The translations under genes were made by a program, and so were the position numbers. Below are positions 44,470 to 57,342 of a DNA stretch of 64,000 nucleotides, piece by piece. The DNA comes from Rubeoparvulum massiliense (GTDB lineage: Bacteria; Bacillota; Bacilli; Rubeoparvulales; Rubeoparvulaceae), in assembly GCF_001049895.1 (NCBI RefSeq), contig NZ_CVPE01000006.1:112441-176440 (forward strand). Reading direction: 5' to 3'. The first letter of the stretch is position 1; each line of letters begins with the position of its first letter. The notes under the pieces were generated by a model, which was not told the origin of the DNA, searched no databases, and saw only the letters and a list, made by a program, of their open reading frames with translations.

Positions 44470-44928
44470 TCATTTAAAAATACAAATTGCCACTTGCCAA
44501 AATATGCATATTATGTAGAGGATAATAAAAAGCCATGGAAGAATTCGTTCCAGATGTGTAAATCGCCTATACTTTTTATTATCTCCAAGCAATGACCATT
44601 CATAGGCATATGGAGATATGGGCAACTTTTTTTCGATTTCATTTATTATTTGATATTTAACACTATTAAGTTTCTTATAGCTTATTATCGAATTTAACCA
44701 CAGTATACTTACAATTGCTCCGACTATAGATAGAAGTATGCTTTTATAATCAAATGTAAATGAAATCAACGCAATAATAGCAGCATTGACTGTGATGTAT
44801 ACATTGTTAGTACTGATTCGTCGCTCACTATTACTATTGGCCATTTCAACACAGGTTTTCCATTGTTCAAGTAAATGTTCCTTATATTGCTCTCCATATT
44901 CTTCACTTTTCAAGTTTTCTATTTCCAC
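44470..44928 (-). CDS. RipA-family small membrane protein
   Basis: A 152-residue protein with three predicted helices (about residues 40-60, 66-90 and 128-150) and a charged N-terminal EQWKTCVEMANSNSERR segment, which fits the RipA family of octameric membrane proteins. Start GTG 44928 follows GGGAGGG. It is read just before the TIR-like gene on the same strand, so the two probably form an operon. By analogy with TIR systems that use membrane effectors, it may be the effector that responds to the TIR product; this is an inference. Confidence 0.65.
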   Translation of the reverse strand: MEIENLKSEEYGEQYKEHLLEQWKTCVEMANSNSERRISTNNVYITVNAAIIALISFTFDYKSILLSIVGAIVSILWLNSIISYKKLNSVKYQIINEIEKKLPISPYAYEWSLLGDNKKYRRFTHLERILPWLFIILYIICIFWQVAICIFK

Positions 44929-45002
44929 TGTTTTCCCTCCCCCCTAAAAATTAGCATAGCAACTATAATGCTAATTATAATTAATAATCGTAATACAATT
45001 TG

Positions 45003-48000
45003 CTACACCAACCCTAAATACTTCTCAAAGAATATCATCAGCTTTTCGATAATCCCTTGCTTTTTCGCAGCCCTGCCTCCGCCAAAGCGGGATACAGGCG
45101 GCATGATTTTATCAATAGCTGTACCGGTTGTTTTAAGCATTCCATCTCGGAAAGCATTGTCGATGAAACGGCGGGTTTCTTCGGGCTTTAATTTTTCTTC
45201 TTCTATAATTGCTGAAATATCCGCTTCCTTACGCTCATGGAGGAATTTGCGCCAGTCCTCATCCACTTTGGTCGATACATTAACTTGCTCAATAAAACGC
45301 TCGATAAGCTCTTTCTTACTTCGAAGTTCAATACTCGAATTGATAGCCTTATCAATGGTCGTAAGAATGGTTTTATCCTTGCAGTTTGATTCTTGATATT
45401 TGGCTACAAGCATAAGAATGTAGTCAATGTTTACCTCTATCTGTTTGACCAGTTCAATCTCGAAAACTATGTCATCATTGATAGTTTCTTTTTCACCATC
45501 AGCACCTTTTCTATATTCCTGATACAGGTCAATATAAATGCTCTGATAGTCCTGAAAATCCCTTTCAGATAAAATCTCGTTTCCTTCAAAGTCATCGAAG
45601 GAAGTAAGAATATTTCTAAGTCGAAGTATTGCTCCATATAGCCGTATAAAGTCTTTTTCAGCTTCTTCTCCGAGAATAGGTTGTCCAAGGGGATACTGTG
45701 TTGTAAGAGTTGCAATCAGTTTAGCATAGCCCGGCTTATACTCACCTTTATCATCATAGCCGTTATAGTATTCTTCGAATGTTTTTAGTAGTACAATACC
45801 GCCTGCATCCTTATTGCCGAATAGTGCAATAGCTTTGTCTGTTTCTTCTTTCAAATCTCTGAAACAAACGATATTACCATAGGTCTTAACGCTGTTTAGA
45901 ATGCGATTAGTTCTTGAAAAAGCCTGAATCAGTCCATGCTGCCTCAGGTTTTTGTCTACCCATAGCGTATTCAGGGTTGTTGCATCAAAGCCAGTAAGGA
46001 ACATATTGACAACAATCAATATATCTATCTCCCGATTCTTTACACGAAGAGAGAGGTCTTTATAGTAATTCTGGAACTTGTCCGAGGAGGTATCGTAATT
46101 TGTGCTAAATGTGGTATTGTAATCCTGGATAGCCGCCTCAAGAAAATCTCTGGAGCTCTGGTCAAGGTTTTCCATATTAAAGTCCTCTTCAGGCAACAGT
46201 CCATCTGGCTCCTCCTCATTTGCACTAAAACTGAAAATAGTTGCAATGGTAAGGTTACGGTTCTTTTCCGCTATCTGCTTCTTAAACTCATTATAGTATC
46301 TGATTGCCATTGGGATGGATGTAGCAGCAAATATGGAGTTGAAACCGGCAACTCGCCTTGTTTCACGCTTTTCTATTATCTTCTTAGGGTTTTGTTTATC
46401 TGCTTCTTCCCATTTCGCAGAGAATGTATAATAACTATTACGCTTTGTCTTCTGGTCGAAATGTTCAAGAACATAAGTAACAATTTCACTTATTCGCTTT
46501 GGATCTGCCAAAGCTTTTTCTCGGTCAATGCTATAAACTTTTTTATCATTTACGTAATCAGGCATCTTAATCGTATTGATAAAATCTATTCTAAAAGGTA
46601 GAACATTCCCATCATTGATAGCATCCACAATGGTATAAGTATGCAGCTTTTCTCCAAAAACCTGCTCGGTTGTACGAAGTTGTGGGTTACCTCCTGAACT
46701 GGCATTGGCAGCAAAAATCGGGGTTCCCGTAAAGCCGAAGATATGGTAGTTCTTAAAACTCTTCGTGATAGCTTGATGCATTTCGCCAAATTGGGAACGG
46801 TGACACTCATCAAAAATCAGTACCACATGTTTCTTGTAAATATCATGCTGTTTGTTTTTACGGATAAATATATCCAACTTCTGAATAGTGGTTACAATGA
46901 TTTTGTATTCATGAGGATTTCCTTTTTCGTCCCTGTCTTCCAATTGTCTTTGAAGAACTCTTGTCGACGTATTACCATTAGCAGCTCCCTTTTCAAAACG
47001 GTCGTATTCCTTCATAGTCTGATAGTCCAGATCTTTACGGTCAACAACGAACAGTACCTTGTCTATGTAAGGCAACGCAGAAGCTAATTGGGCTGTCTTA
47101 AAACTGGTCAATGTCTTACCAGAGCCTGTTGTATGCCAGATATATCCTCCAGCTGCAGTTGTACCCATCTTCTTGTAGTTGGTTGATACTACAATACGCG
47201 ATAATATACGTTCTGCAGCAGCAATTTGATAAGGACGCATTACAAGGAGCAGATCTTCAGATGTAAAAATACAATATTTTGTTAGAATATTTAAAAGGGT
47301 ATGTTTGGCAAAAAATGTTTTAGTAAAGTCCACAAGGTCAGGAATAATCCTGTTATTTGCATCTGCCCAAAAGCTTGTGAACTCAAAGCTGTTACTTGTT
47401 TTTTTACTTCTTCGGCGCTCACTACTGCTTTGTTCCTTGATATGAGCATTTCTTGTAGTATTACTGTAATACTTTGTGTGGGTTCCATTTGAGATTACAA
47501 ATATCTGCACATACTCAAATAAACCAGAAGCCGCCCAAAAGCTGTCACGCTGGTATCTATTTATCTGATTGAAGGCTTCTCGGATAGCAACGCCACGCCG
47601 CTTTAACTCCACATGGACGAGGGGAAGTCCATTTACAAGTATAGTCACATCATATCGGGTTTCGTGCTTGCCGCCTGTTTCTTCGTATTGATTAATAACC
47701 TGCAAGCGATTGTTATGGATATTCTTCTTATCCAAGAGGTATACGTTCTTTGTTGTTCCATCTTCACGTTTTAGAATCTGGATATGGTCATCTTGAATTT
47801 TTCCGGTCTTTTCAACAATTCCTTCATTTGTATTAGCAATACACTCTGTGAAAAATCTGCCCCATTCATTGTCGGTAAATGTAAAATCATTAAGCAGTTC
47901 AAGTTGCTTTCGAAAATTTTCTATCAATGCAGCTTCATTGTGCACTGAAATATATTCATACCCCTGTGAAGTCAACTGGTGTATAAATTCTCTTTCGAGT

Positions 48001-48104
48001 TCTGCCTCGCTCTGATACTTTTCAGAACGGACATTATATTTAGCTGCATATTCAGCAACAACCGTTGCTTCGTCAGTACTTGTAACGATGTTATATATAC
48101 TCAT
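45003..48104 (-). CDS. hsdR: Type I restriction enzyme, R subunit (HsdR)
   Basis: A 1033-residue motor/nuclease subunit. The N-terminal nuclease domain has VHVELKRRG (Asp/Glu-x-Lys site near residue 170). The SF2 translocase has Walker A WHTTGSGKT near 320, LIFDECHRSQFG (DECH box) near 430 and TGTPIF near 455, and later FLTGFDATTLNTLWVDK. The C-terminal helical region binds the methyltransferase. Start ATG 48104 overlaps the hsdS stop (ATGA). It translocates and cuts unmethylated DNA as an R2M2S complex. Confidence 0.93.
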   Translation of the reverse strand: MSIYNIVTSTDEATVVAEYAAKYNVRSEKYQSEAELEREFIHQLTSQGYEYISVHNEAALIENFRKQLELLNDFTFTDNEWGRFFTECIANTNEGIVEKTGKIQDDHIQILKREDGTTKNVYLLDKKNIHNNRLQVINQYEETGGKHETRYDVTILVNGLPLVHVELKRRGVAIREAFNQINRYQRDSFWAASGLFEYVQIFVISNGTHTKYYSNTTRNAHIKEQSSSERRRSKKTSNSFEFTSFWADANNRIIPDLVDFTKTFFAKHTLLNILTKYCIFTSEDLLLVMRPYQIAAAERILSRIVVSTNYKKMGTTAAGGYIWHTTGSGKTLTSFKTAQLASALPYIDKVLFVVDRKDLDYQTMKEYDRFEKGAANGNTSTRVLQRQLEDRDEKGNPHEYKIIVTTIQKLDIFIRKNKQHDIYKKHVVLIFDECHRSQFGEMHQAITKSFKNYHIFGFTGTPIFAANASSGGNPQLRTTEQVFGEKLHTYTIVDAINDGNVLPFRIDFINTIKMPDYVNDKKVYSIDREKALADPKRISEIVTYVLEHFDQKTKRNSYYTFSAKWEEADKQNPKKIIEKRETRRVAGFNSIFAATSIPMAIRYYNEFKKQIAEKNRNLTIATIFSFSANEEEPDGLLPEEDFNMENLDQSSRDFLEAAIQDYNTTFSTNYDTSSDKFQNYYKDLSLRVKNREIDILIVVNMFLTGFDATTLNTLWVDKNLRQHGLIQAFSRTNRILNSVKTYGNIVCFRDLKEETDKAIALFGNKDAGGIVLLKTFEEYYNGYDDKGEYKPGYAKLIATLTTQYPLGQPILGEEAEKDFIRLYGAILRLRNILTSFDDFEGNEILSERDFQDYQSIYIDLYQEYRKGADGEKETINDDIVFEIELVKQIEVNIDYILMLVAKYQESNCKDKTILTTIDKAINSSIELRSKKELIERFIEQVNVSTKVDEDWRKFLHERKEADISAIIEEEKLKPEETRRFIDNAFRDGMLKTTGTAIDKIMPPVSRFGGGRAAKKQGIIEKLMIFFEKYLGLV

Positions 48105-49297
48105 GCCGTCACCTCCTTGAAAGATAAAAGTTTATCCCTGTAATATTCATATTGCTTTTGCCTAGCTTCGATTTCAGCAGGAATGCCGCTGGTTAAGTCG
48201 TTACACAGAGCGTCAAAGCGATCGAGGATAGCGACGATGCACTCTTGTTCTTCGAGGGGAGGAACAGGAATCTGATAATTTTTAACATTTGCGTCAGTTA
48301 TTGCAGGATAACTTGCACCTTGTTGATACTGTTCAACATGATAATAAAAAGAAGAAGATGCAATGTGATATAAAATCCATTTTTGAAGAACAATATCTGT
48401 ATTTGCCCTTAAAACACAAAATCCAGTGCTACATATTTGTTCATCATACTCATTATCAATTAAACAATATCTTTTTAATAAAGGTCTTGTAGTAGCGAAC
48501 AAAATATCGCCTGCCTTTACAATTTGTTGTGCTCTGCTTGGTGCATTGTTTTTATTGATTTCCTGTGTTTCACTAATGTAATGTAGATCTCTATCAACTG
48601 ACGTTAAGTCAATATACTTGTAAGTTGTTGATTCATCTTCCAAAGACCATTTTATATTTGAAGTTGGTAGAGTACATTCTTTCAGTGAAAACCATTTAAC
48701 AGTATCTTCGTTAAGATCAGTCAATAGCAAATCCCTATAATACTCATACTGCTTTCTTCTTGCTGTAAGCTCTGCTGTAAGCTCTGCTGTAAGCTCTGCT
48801 GTAAGCTCTGTGAAATTGTCCAGAATACGGACAATTTCCTGTTGAACAGGTAGAGGGGGAAGGGGAACAGAAATCCTTGCCATGACGTTGCTCATCAATT
48901 TTGGGTTACCCATACCATCATTAACATATTTCTTTGCATATACTTGCAAGACATAAAATAGAAGCTTTGTACTTACCAGTTCATTATTTTTAATCCTTAA
49001 TAGTCCACAAACATTTGTTATACTAAATTTTTCGTTAATATGATAAAAAACAGAACCAGCATTTGCTCCGTCTGTTGTCCATGTTACCGATTCGCAGTCA
49101 TAATCAAAAGTATTTATGTAGCCAAAAATACCGTTATTTGCAGTTTGTGATGAATAAACGGGATAAGCACCAGTATTTTCTCTTAGATAATTTTTTGACA
49201 TTACTCTCCCACGTGTAATGTCGCAAATTTCCTCCACTGTTACAAACTCCACTCCATCTGGACAAAGTTCAGCAATCAATTCATCTATCATACTCAT
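48101..49297 (-). CDS. hsdS: Type I restriction enzyme, specificity subunit (HsdS) with TAEL spacer repeats
   Basis: A 398-residue HsdS with two target-recognition domains (about residues 1-160 and 205-360), each followed by a conserved segment ([13 protein letters not shown] near 180; [16 protein letters not shown] at the end). Between them is a run of TAEL-type repeats (about residues 162-178), encoded by four exact 12-bp units. In the type IC family the number of TAEL repeats sets the non-specific gap between the two half-sites. The gene overlaps hsdM and hsdR by 4 nt at each side. Confidence 0.92.
   Translation of the reverse strand: MSMIDELIAELCPDGVEFVTVEEICDITRGRVMSKNYLRENTGAYPVYSSQTANNGIFGYINTFDYDCESVTWTTDGANAGSVFYHINEKFSITNVCGLLRIKNNELVSTKLLFYVLQVYAKKYVNDGMGNPKLMSNVMARISVPLPPLPVQQEIVRILDNFTELTAELTAELTAELTARRKQYEYYRDLLLTDLNEDTVKWFSLKECTLPTSNIKWSLEDESTTYKYIDLTSVDRDLHYISETQEINKNNAPSRAQQIVKAGDILFATTRPLLKRYCLIDNEYDEQICSTGFCVLRANTDIVLQKWILYHIASSSFYYHVEQYQQGASYPAITDANVKNYQIPVPPLEEQECIVAILDRFDALCNDLTSGIPAEIEARQKQYEYYRDKLLSFKEVTA
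48762..48809. repeat. 12-bp tandem repeats in hsdS (4 units)
   Basis: Four exact copies of GCTGTAAGCTCT (coding strand AGAGCTTACAGC) encode the central TAEL spacer. A gain or loss of a unit keeps the frame. Confidence 0.95.
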
Positions 49298-50862
49298 TTG
49301 CCCACCTCAATTTCCACAATAATCTTATCTATTTCTTCCCTTAAAATCTGCTCTCTTGCCACAATTTTTTCAATCTCCGCATTGAGGGCAATAATATCAA
49401 TTTTTTCCCTTGTATCCTCTTGTTCAACATAGGTAGAAACAGACAGGTTATAATCTTGTTCAGCAATTTCGCTGTTTGGCACAAGCCGGGCAAAATGTTC
49501 AATATCTTTTCTATCTTTAAATGCATTAAGAATAGTCTCAATATTTTCTTGTGTCAGCTTGTTGTTATTCGTAACCTTGACAAATTCCTTTGATGCATCG
49601 ATAAATAAGGTGCTATTTTCTGATTTGGATTTCTTCAGAACCATAATGCAGGTAGCAATGCTGGTACCATAGAACAAGTTATCCGGTAACTGAATGATAC
49701 AGTCGATATAGTTATTGTCAATCAGGTACTGCCTGATTTTCTTTTCAGCGCCACCGCGGTACATTACACCGGGGAAACAGACAATAGCTGCTGTTCCGTT
49801 TGTCGCAAGCCATGAGAGGCTATGCATAATAAAAGCAAGGTCTGCCTTGGATTTCGGAGCCAATACTCCTGCCGGAGAAAAGCGAGGGTCATTAATCAAA
49901 ATAGGATCATTGTCGCCCTTCCATTTAATAGAGTAAGGCGGATTTGATACAATGGCTTCAAATGGCTCATCATCCCAATGTTGCGGATCTGTTAGCGTGT
50001 CCCCAAGGGCAATATCAAATTTGTCATAATCAATATCGTGCAGGAACATATTGATTCGGCACAGGTTGTAGGTTGTGATATTGATTTCTTGACCGAAGAA
50101 ACCTTGACGTACATTTTCTTTTCCTAAGATTTTTGCAAATTTTAGCAGTAGAGAACCAGAACCGCAAGCGGGGTCATATACCTTGTTGACTTCAGTTTTT
50201 CCTACTAATGTTAGGTGGGTAAGGAGTTCAGAAACCTCCTGTGGCGTATAGTATTCACCACCACTTTTTCCGGCATTGGATGCATACATACCCATTAAAA
50301 ATTCATAGGCATCACCAAATGCATCTATGGTATTGTCTTTGTAATCTCCCAGCTTCATTTCTCCAACAGAATTCATTAGCTTAACCAGCTTTTCATTACG
50401 CTTTACTACAGTATTTCCTAGCTTATTGCTGTTAACATCAATATCGTCAAACAGGCCTTTGAAATTATCTTCACTCTCTGTTCCTTGCGCAGATGCTTCT
50501 ATATTACTGAAAATCTGTTCCAGTGTTTCATTTAAGTTTTCATCGTCCTTTGCACGAGCTCGGACATTTTCAAAAAGTTCGCTAGGTAAAATAAAGAAGC
50601 CTTTTGTCTTAACTAAATCCTCTCGTGCCTGTTCTGCTTCTTCGTCGGATAGCTTGGCATAATCAAATTCCGTATTGCCAGCTTCCCATTCTCCGGCGTT
50701 AATATAGGCGGTAATATTTTCAGATATGTAGCGGTAAAACAGCATACCTAGAACATATTGCTTAAAATCCCAGCCATCTACACTGCCTCTTAGATCATTT
50801 GCCATATTCCATATCGTGCGGTGTAATTCCGCCCGTTCCTGTTCTTTTCTGTTATTTTCCAT
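49294..50862 (-). CDS. hsdM: Type I restriction enzyme, methyltransferase subunit (HsdM)
   Basis: A 522-residue N6-adenine methyltransferase. An N-terminal helical domain (about 1-150) is followed by the class gamma methylase core: [15 protein letters not shown] (motif I) near 232 and SNPPYS (motif IV) near 305. The C-terminal coiled region pairs with HsdS. Start ATG 50862 follows GAAAGGGAG; the annotated overlap with the XRE gene disappears with this start. Two copies with one HsdS protect self DNA. Confidence 0.93.
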   Translation of the reverse strand: MENNRKEQERAELHRTIWNMANDLRGSVDGWDFKQYVLGMLFYRYISENITAYINAGEWEAGNTEFDYAKLSDEEAEQAREDLVKTKGFFILPSELFENVRARAKDDENLNETLEQIFSNIEASAQGTESEDNFKGLFDDIDVNSNKLGNTVVKRNEKLVKLMNSVGEMKLGDYKDNTIDAFGDAYEFLMGMYASNAGKSGGEYYTPQEVSELLTHLTLVGKTEVNKVYDPACGSGSLLLKFAKILGKENVRQGFFGQEINITTYNLCRINMFLHDIDYDKFDIALGDTLTDPQHWDDEPFEAIVSNPPYSIKWKGDNDPILINDPRFSPAGVLAPKSKADLAFIMHSLSWLATNGTAAIVCFPGVMYRGGAEKKIRQYLIDNNYIDCIIQLPDNLFYGTSIATCIMVLKKSKSENSTLFIDASKEFVKVTNNNKLTQENIETILNAFKDRKDIEHFARLVPNSEIAEQDYNLSVSTYVEQEDTREKIDIIALNAEIEKIVAREQILREEIDKIIVEIEVGK

Positions 50863-50866
50863 AACT

Positions 50867-51088
50867 CTACTCCCTTTCTTCAACCATATTAGGCACTAAT
50901 TCCATGATATCTTTAAAATCAACGACAAGCGCCGTACAAACCTTTACAAGAACGTCCATACTGACATATTCGTTTTTAGAAAGCTTTGAAATTGACGATG
51001 GACTTATTCCCGCAGCAGCTTGTAAATCTTTCTTCTTCATATCGCGGTCTATCAACAGTTTCCAAAGTTTTTTATAGCTAACGGTCAT
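50867..51088 (-). CDS. XRE-type transcriptional regulator of the restriction operon
   Basis: A 73-residue helix-turn-helix protein ([19 protein letters not shown], helix 2 and 3; then [15 protein letters not shown]) of the Cro/CI-like small regulators. Start ATG 51088 follows GAGGTGACCAAG. Its stop is 5 bp before hsdM, so it is the first gene of the hsdMSR operon and likely controls it, for example delaying restriction. Confidence 0.85.
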   Translation of the reverse strand: MTVSYKKLWKLLIDRDMKKKDLQAAAGISPSSISKLSKNEYVSMDVLVKVCTALVVDFKDIMELVPNMVEERE

Positions 51089-51118
51089 CTTGGTCACCTC
51101 TCTATATCTTTTTTCCAT

Positions 51119-51892
51119 TACAGCACATTTTCTTCAAATATAACATGATAATTCTGTACTTGTGAAGGAATTTTACAATGTTATCAAAAATAATGATAGT
51201 TGTGTATGCCTTTCTTTTTTCGCTTTTATTCAAATAAATACTTTTAGACAAAAAAGTCTGTAAGTCTATTTGTAAAATCAAAATTATAACATTAAGCCTT
51301 CTTAAATTTAATACTGCTTTCGATCAAATATGAGCAAAAGCATAAGCATTACAGCCGTCTTTACTGGAAAATAGACACGCTGTTTTTTATTTTAGGAGTT
51401 CGAATCAATAGAATTCTTCACTTATGGATGAGGAAGAAAATTTTTTTTAGAAAATCCTCAACTAATGTGTTCTACCAAGGCTATAAGGTGAGAGGAAAAT
51501 ACTTTGCATGACCTTCCGAGTTAGCTATTTACTGTGACATTAGCTAGGGGGTTAATAATTTCGGCTATTAGTAGAGGAAAGCAATACACAGAAATATTTG
51601 TTCCGGTACTCATACTGCAGGCTTGTGTCTTGTGGAGGATGAGAGGAAATAACATTCAAAACAGACTCTGTGGATTTGCCTTTCTCATGAACTACCAATG
51701 AAATCATGGTTTTTCTCTCACTGCTCCTTGACAACTGAATACCCCGAAATGCAAGAGATACTTCAAGCAGAATATGCCATGACGATGATTCCGAGCGTAT
51801 TCCTTGAGAGATAAAGAGGTTGTGCCAAACAAGGCAAACCCTCTGGAACCGTAGCGTTTCAGGTCATTTATAAAGGCAAGGAGGTGAAATAA
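51119..51892. other. 775-bp AT-rich gap without a clear gene
   Basis: The gap between the divergent restriction operon and the primase pseudogene. I see no ORF with family features; a short plus-strand frame ends in EYAMTMIPSVFLER at about 51817 and could be the tail of a lost small phage gene. The stretch near 51220-51330 is very AT-rich and likely holds the promoter for the XRE/hsd operon. Confidence 0.5.
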
Positions 51893-54222
51893 CTGAAAAC
51901 ACAATACGAAAACTTACCGCAGGTGCTTAAAGATAAGCCACAGTTTTGCTTTTGGAAATATGAAGAGCGAAGCGGCAGAGAAACCAAAGTTCCCTATAAC
52001 CCAGCAACAGGAAAAAGAGCAAAAGCAAACCAACAGGGTACATTTAAAGATTTTAGTTCGGTGGTAGCTGCTGTAAGTGATTATGATGGTATCGGCTTTT
52101 TGGTGGGTAATGACATTTGTGCTATCGACTTAGATGATTGCCTCGACAGTGGAGATAAGCTTAGGTCTATTGCCCAAAGTGTTGTAGACGCTTTTAGAGG
52201 CTGCTATATGGAACACAGTCCATCAGGAAAAGGTCTGCATATTTTCTTTAAGGCTTCCGATTTTGCTTATGACAAGACAAAATATTATATCAACAATAGA
52301 AAGCTGGGAATCGAGGTCTATGTAGCAGGAGCAACAAACCGCTTTATTACCGTAACAGGCAATGTGTTTGCTAATGGTGATGTGTCGGAGAAATCGGATG
52401 AGCTGCAGATGGTACTGGACAAGTATATGCTGCGTCCTAACCCTGTGAAGCAATTATCGTGTACAGAAAGCCAGTCCTATCTGTCTGACACATCTGTTAT
52501 CGAAAAAGCTTCCAAATTAGCAGGCGGAGATAAATTCAAAGCATTATGGCAGGGAGATACATCAGGCTATGCTTCCCCCAGTGAAGCTGATTTGGCGCTT
52601 TGCGGTATGCTGGCTTTTTGGTGTGGCAGGGATATTGGACAGATGGATAGACTTTTTCGGAAAAGTGGCCTAATGCGAGATAAATGGAATAGACCGCTGT
52701 CCGGCAGTACTTATGGAATGCTAACCATACAAAAAGCAATCGCAAGTGCTACGGAGATATACAAACCGGGTGGCAAGCGTTCTTCAGCCGCAGAAGATTT
52801 TTTGCAGGGGTAATATTCCCTTGCTGATTTAAAGCCTGAAAACAATGAGCGTTACCCTTGGACGGATATTGGAGCAAGCAGACTATTTGCAGACTACTAT
52901 AAAGCTTATGCCCGCTATGTTCCCGAGAGGAAGATGTGGTTTTGCTATGAAAACGGCATATGGACTCCCGATATTGGTAATTTCAAAGTGATGGAAATGT
53001 GTAAATCATTGGCTAACCAACTGCTAACCTATGCTTTGACTATTCAGGATGAACATCAGAGAAAGGCATACATTGACTATTGCTAAAAGTGGCAGTCAAG
53101 AAGATACAGGGAAACGGTACTTAAGGATGCACAGAGCGTATATCCCATTTCTATGGCTGAATTTGACCAAAACCCGCTGGTACTCAACTGTGCTAATGGA
53201 ACATTGTTCCTGTTATCCATGGATTTTGCCCCCACAACAGCGGGGACAGACTTACAAAGATATCTGGTGTTAATTATGACCCGGAAGCAAAAAGCGGGCG
53301 ATGGGATAGATTCATTCATGAAATTATGAGCGGAGATGAAGAAAAGGCAAAGTTCCTGCAAAAAGCCTTTGGATACAGTATCAGCGGAGACACTCGGTAT
53401 GAATGCCTGTTTGTTCTATATGGTGCTACAACTCGAAATGGTAAAGGTACGCTATGTGAGAGCATTCTTAAGGTATTAGGCAGTTATGGCTGTATCGCAA
53501 GGCCAGAGACTATCAGTCTGAAAAAGAACAATAACAGTTCAAGTCCAGGTGAAGATATTGCCCGGCTTGCAGGAGTTCGCTTTGTAAATATCTCAGAACC
53601 TAGCAGAGGACTTGTCCTAAATGCTGCACAGGTAAAAAGCATGACGGGTGGTGACACCATCAACGCAAGGTTTCTACATGAGAATTCTTTTGACTTTTCG
53701 CCAAAGTTTAAGCTGTATATCAATACTAATTATCTGCCCGTTATTACTGATATGACGCTGTTTTCCAGCGGTAGAGTGGTGATTATCCCTTTTGAACGAC
53801 ACTTCGATGAAGGCGAGCAGGATAAAAACTTAAAACGTGAATTCGCTAAACCGAAGAATCAAAGTGCCATCCTTAACTGGTTAATTGAAGGCTACCAGCT
53901 GCTAAAGAAGGAAGGCTTGACTTTACCCGATTCTGTTAAGACAGCAACGGAGGCTTATAAGCGTGACAGCGATAAAATAGCACTATTTTTCGAGGATGCC
54001 TTGGAAGAAAGTCCAAACAGCGAGGTGTGGACATCCGAAGTGTATGTCCGGTATCAGCGTTGGTGTAGTGCCAATGGCTGTTATTCGGAGAATGCAAGAA
54101 ACTTTAAACAGGCTTTGTCTGCTATCGCCCGTGTAGAGTGGAAACGACCACGTTCTGGTGGTGGGATGACCACGATGCTTATCGGATATAAGCTGACTGA
54201 AGAAGAATTTTTTCTTATTTAA
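51893..54222 (+). pseudogene. Phage primase/helicase (P4-type), broken in three places
   Basis: A single phage/plasmid primase gene of about 770 codons, broken. Part 1 (51893-52813) is the primase-polymerase-like region, with CAIDLDDCLDSG, EHSPSGKGLHIFF and ATNRFITVTG. Part 2 (to about 53262) carries on in the same frame after TAA 52811 and is broken again by TAA 53084. A frameshift near 53262 leads to part 3 (53326-54222), the D5/SF3 helicase with YGATTRNGKGT (Walker A), RFVNISEPSRG and FKLYINTNYLPV. AAGGAGG at 51880-51886 has CTG 51893 in place of a standard start; GTG 51923 is the alternative. It once unwound and primed phage-like DNA. Confidence 0.85.
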
Positions 54223-54495
54223 ACACAGTGTAGCAGCTTGTAGCAAGTAAAACAGGTTATATAAAAAATCGCTCTCGTATAGAGAGTTTAGTTTTTACCT
54301 GCTACATCTTGCTACAAAGCTTAAAACACTAAAAACACTGGATACAACTTAATGTGTTAATACCTGCCCCTAGGGTAGGTCAAATCTCCACACCTTTTCA
54401 TCTGGACAACGGGCGTGGGGCAACGCATAAAAAAAACGCGATTTCAAACGGGGTATATACCCCACAATCAATTTAAATTTAGGAGGTAAACAATT
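54223..54495. other. Non-coding palindromic segment between primase and capsid genes
   Basis: Holds a repeated TGTAGCA motif (five copies around 54230-54320), the palindromes CCTGCCCCTAGGGTAGG (54363-54379) and GGGGTATATACCCC (54449-54462), and a GGACAACGGGCGTGGGGCAACG stretch near 54403 with CGGGCGTGGGG. No ORF. It may be an origin, a packaging site or a conserved regulatory segment of the element. Confidence 0.5.
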
Positions 54496-55395
54496 ATGTC
54501 AACATCAGCAACTTATAATAGAGCGTTTTGGAATGTTATGAAGGGAAAAGAAGAAAATTATCAGAATCTGAACGAGGGCTTTGATAATGTAGGAGCCTAT
54601 GTCGCACCAGACGAGTTCAGAGAAGACTTTAACACTGCTTTGGCAAAAGAGAATATATTCCGCAGATTTGCTACTGTTATCAACCTGTCTTCTGCAGAAG
54701 GTAAAATTCAAACGGTATCCTCAACGGGTACGGCAGATTGGGTTGAGGACGGAGATCCAATCCCCGAAAGTGCCGATACATTTACACAGTTTCTGGTGAA
54801 ATCATATAAGCTGATATCTCTTGTCAAGCTAAACCGCTCATTCGTCACCGATATGAACTTTAATCTTGAAAAATATCTGGTGGGTGATTTTGCGAAGCGT
54901 TTTGGCAAGGCTGAAGAAAATGCATTGCTTAATGGCAATGGCATAACACAACCAACAGGTATCCTTACGGCAGACACAGATGTATCTACAGCAGATAATA
55001 CTTCCATCTCTTTTGATGAGATTATATCTCTGTACTTTTCATTAAAAGATGAATACCGCAATAACGCTGTGTTTATTATGCACGATAATACTGCCATGTT
55101 TCTTAGAACCCTTAAGGATACAAACGGTAGTTATCTGTGGAATTCCTCCGATAACACCATCTTAGGAAAGTCTATTGTTACCTCGCCATATATGCCTACG
55201 GTATCAGCAGGAGCGAAGAGCATTGTATTCGGGGATTTATCATACTACTGGTTGGTTGAACGACAGCCGCTAACCATAAAGAAATTAAGTGAGTTATATG
55301 CACTGCAGGGGCAAATTGGCTTTTCCGCTTATGAAAGATTGGATGGTAAGTTGATTCAGCCAGAAGCTCTGAAAATACTACAAATAAAAGCTTAA
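54496..55395 (+). CDS. HK97-type phage major capsid protein (lone)
   Basis: A 299-residue capsid protein of the HK97 fold without the N-terminal scaffold-like delta domain. It shows GAYVAPDEFREDFNTAL at the start, GNGITQPTGIL near 150 (the conserved G-x-QP-GIL motif), VFIMHDNTAMFLRTLKD near 195 and a WLVERQPLTIKKL end. Start ATG 54496 follows AGGAGG. No portal, protease, terminase, scaffold or tail gene is nearby. Encapsulin was considered but there is no cargo gene. Confidence 0.85.
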   Translation: MSTSATYNRAFWNVMKGKEENYQNLNEGFDNVGAYVAPDEFREDFNTALAKENIFRRFATVINLSSAEGKIQTVSSTGTADWVEDGDPIPESADTFTQFLVKSYKLISLVKLNRSFVTDMNFNLEKYLVGDFAKRFGKAEENALLNGNGITQPTGILTADTDVSTADNTSISFDEIISLYFSLKDEYRNNAVFIMHDNTAMFLRTLKDTNGSYLWNSSDNTILGKSIVTSPYMPTVSAGAKSIVFGDLSYYWLVERQPLTIKKLSELYALQGQIGFSAYERLDGKLIQPEALKILQIKA

Positions 55396-55470
55396 ATAAT
55401 GGATTGGGCAGTGGGTCTTTATTTCGGCTCGGTGCCTGTTTCTTCAATACATCGGTCAGGAGGTTACGAT

Positions 55471-57268
<1,798 letters not shown>

Positions 57269-57277
57269 ACGAAAAAA

Positions 57278-57314
57278 CGGCATAGCCGTAAATCAACGAC
57301 TATGCCGAATTTTT
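57278..57314 (+). terminator. Terminator at the right edge of the island
   Basis: CGGCATAG pairs with CTATGCCG and is followed by AATTTTT, 10 bp after the recombinase stop. Confidence 0.8.
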
Positions 57315-57342
57315 CAGGAATTATAAATCCCTATCTGACCGC

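Noticed and set aside
43990..44928. Classical Thoeris (ThsA plus ThsB)
   Set aside because: No SIR2-SLOG ThsA gene is present in the window; only the TIR-like part and a small membrane protein are seen.
54496..55395. Encapsulin nanocompartment shell
   Set aside because: The HK97 fold would allow it, but neighbours are phage and transposon genes and no cargo enzyme with a targeting peptide is near.
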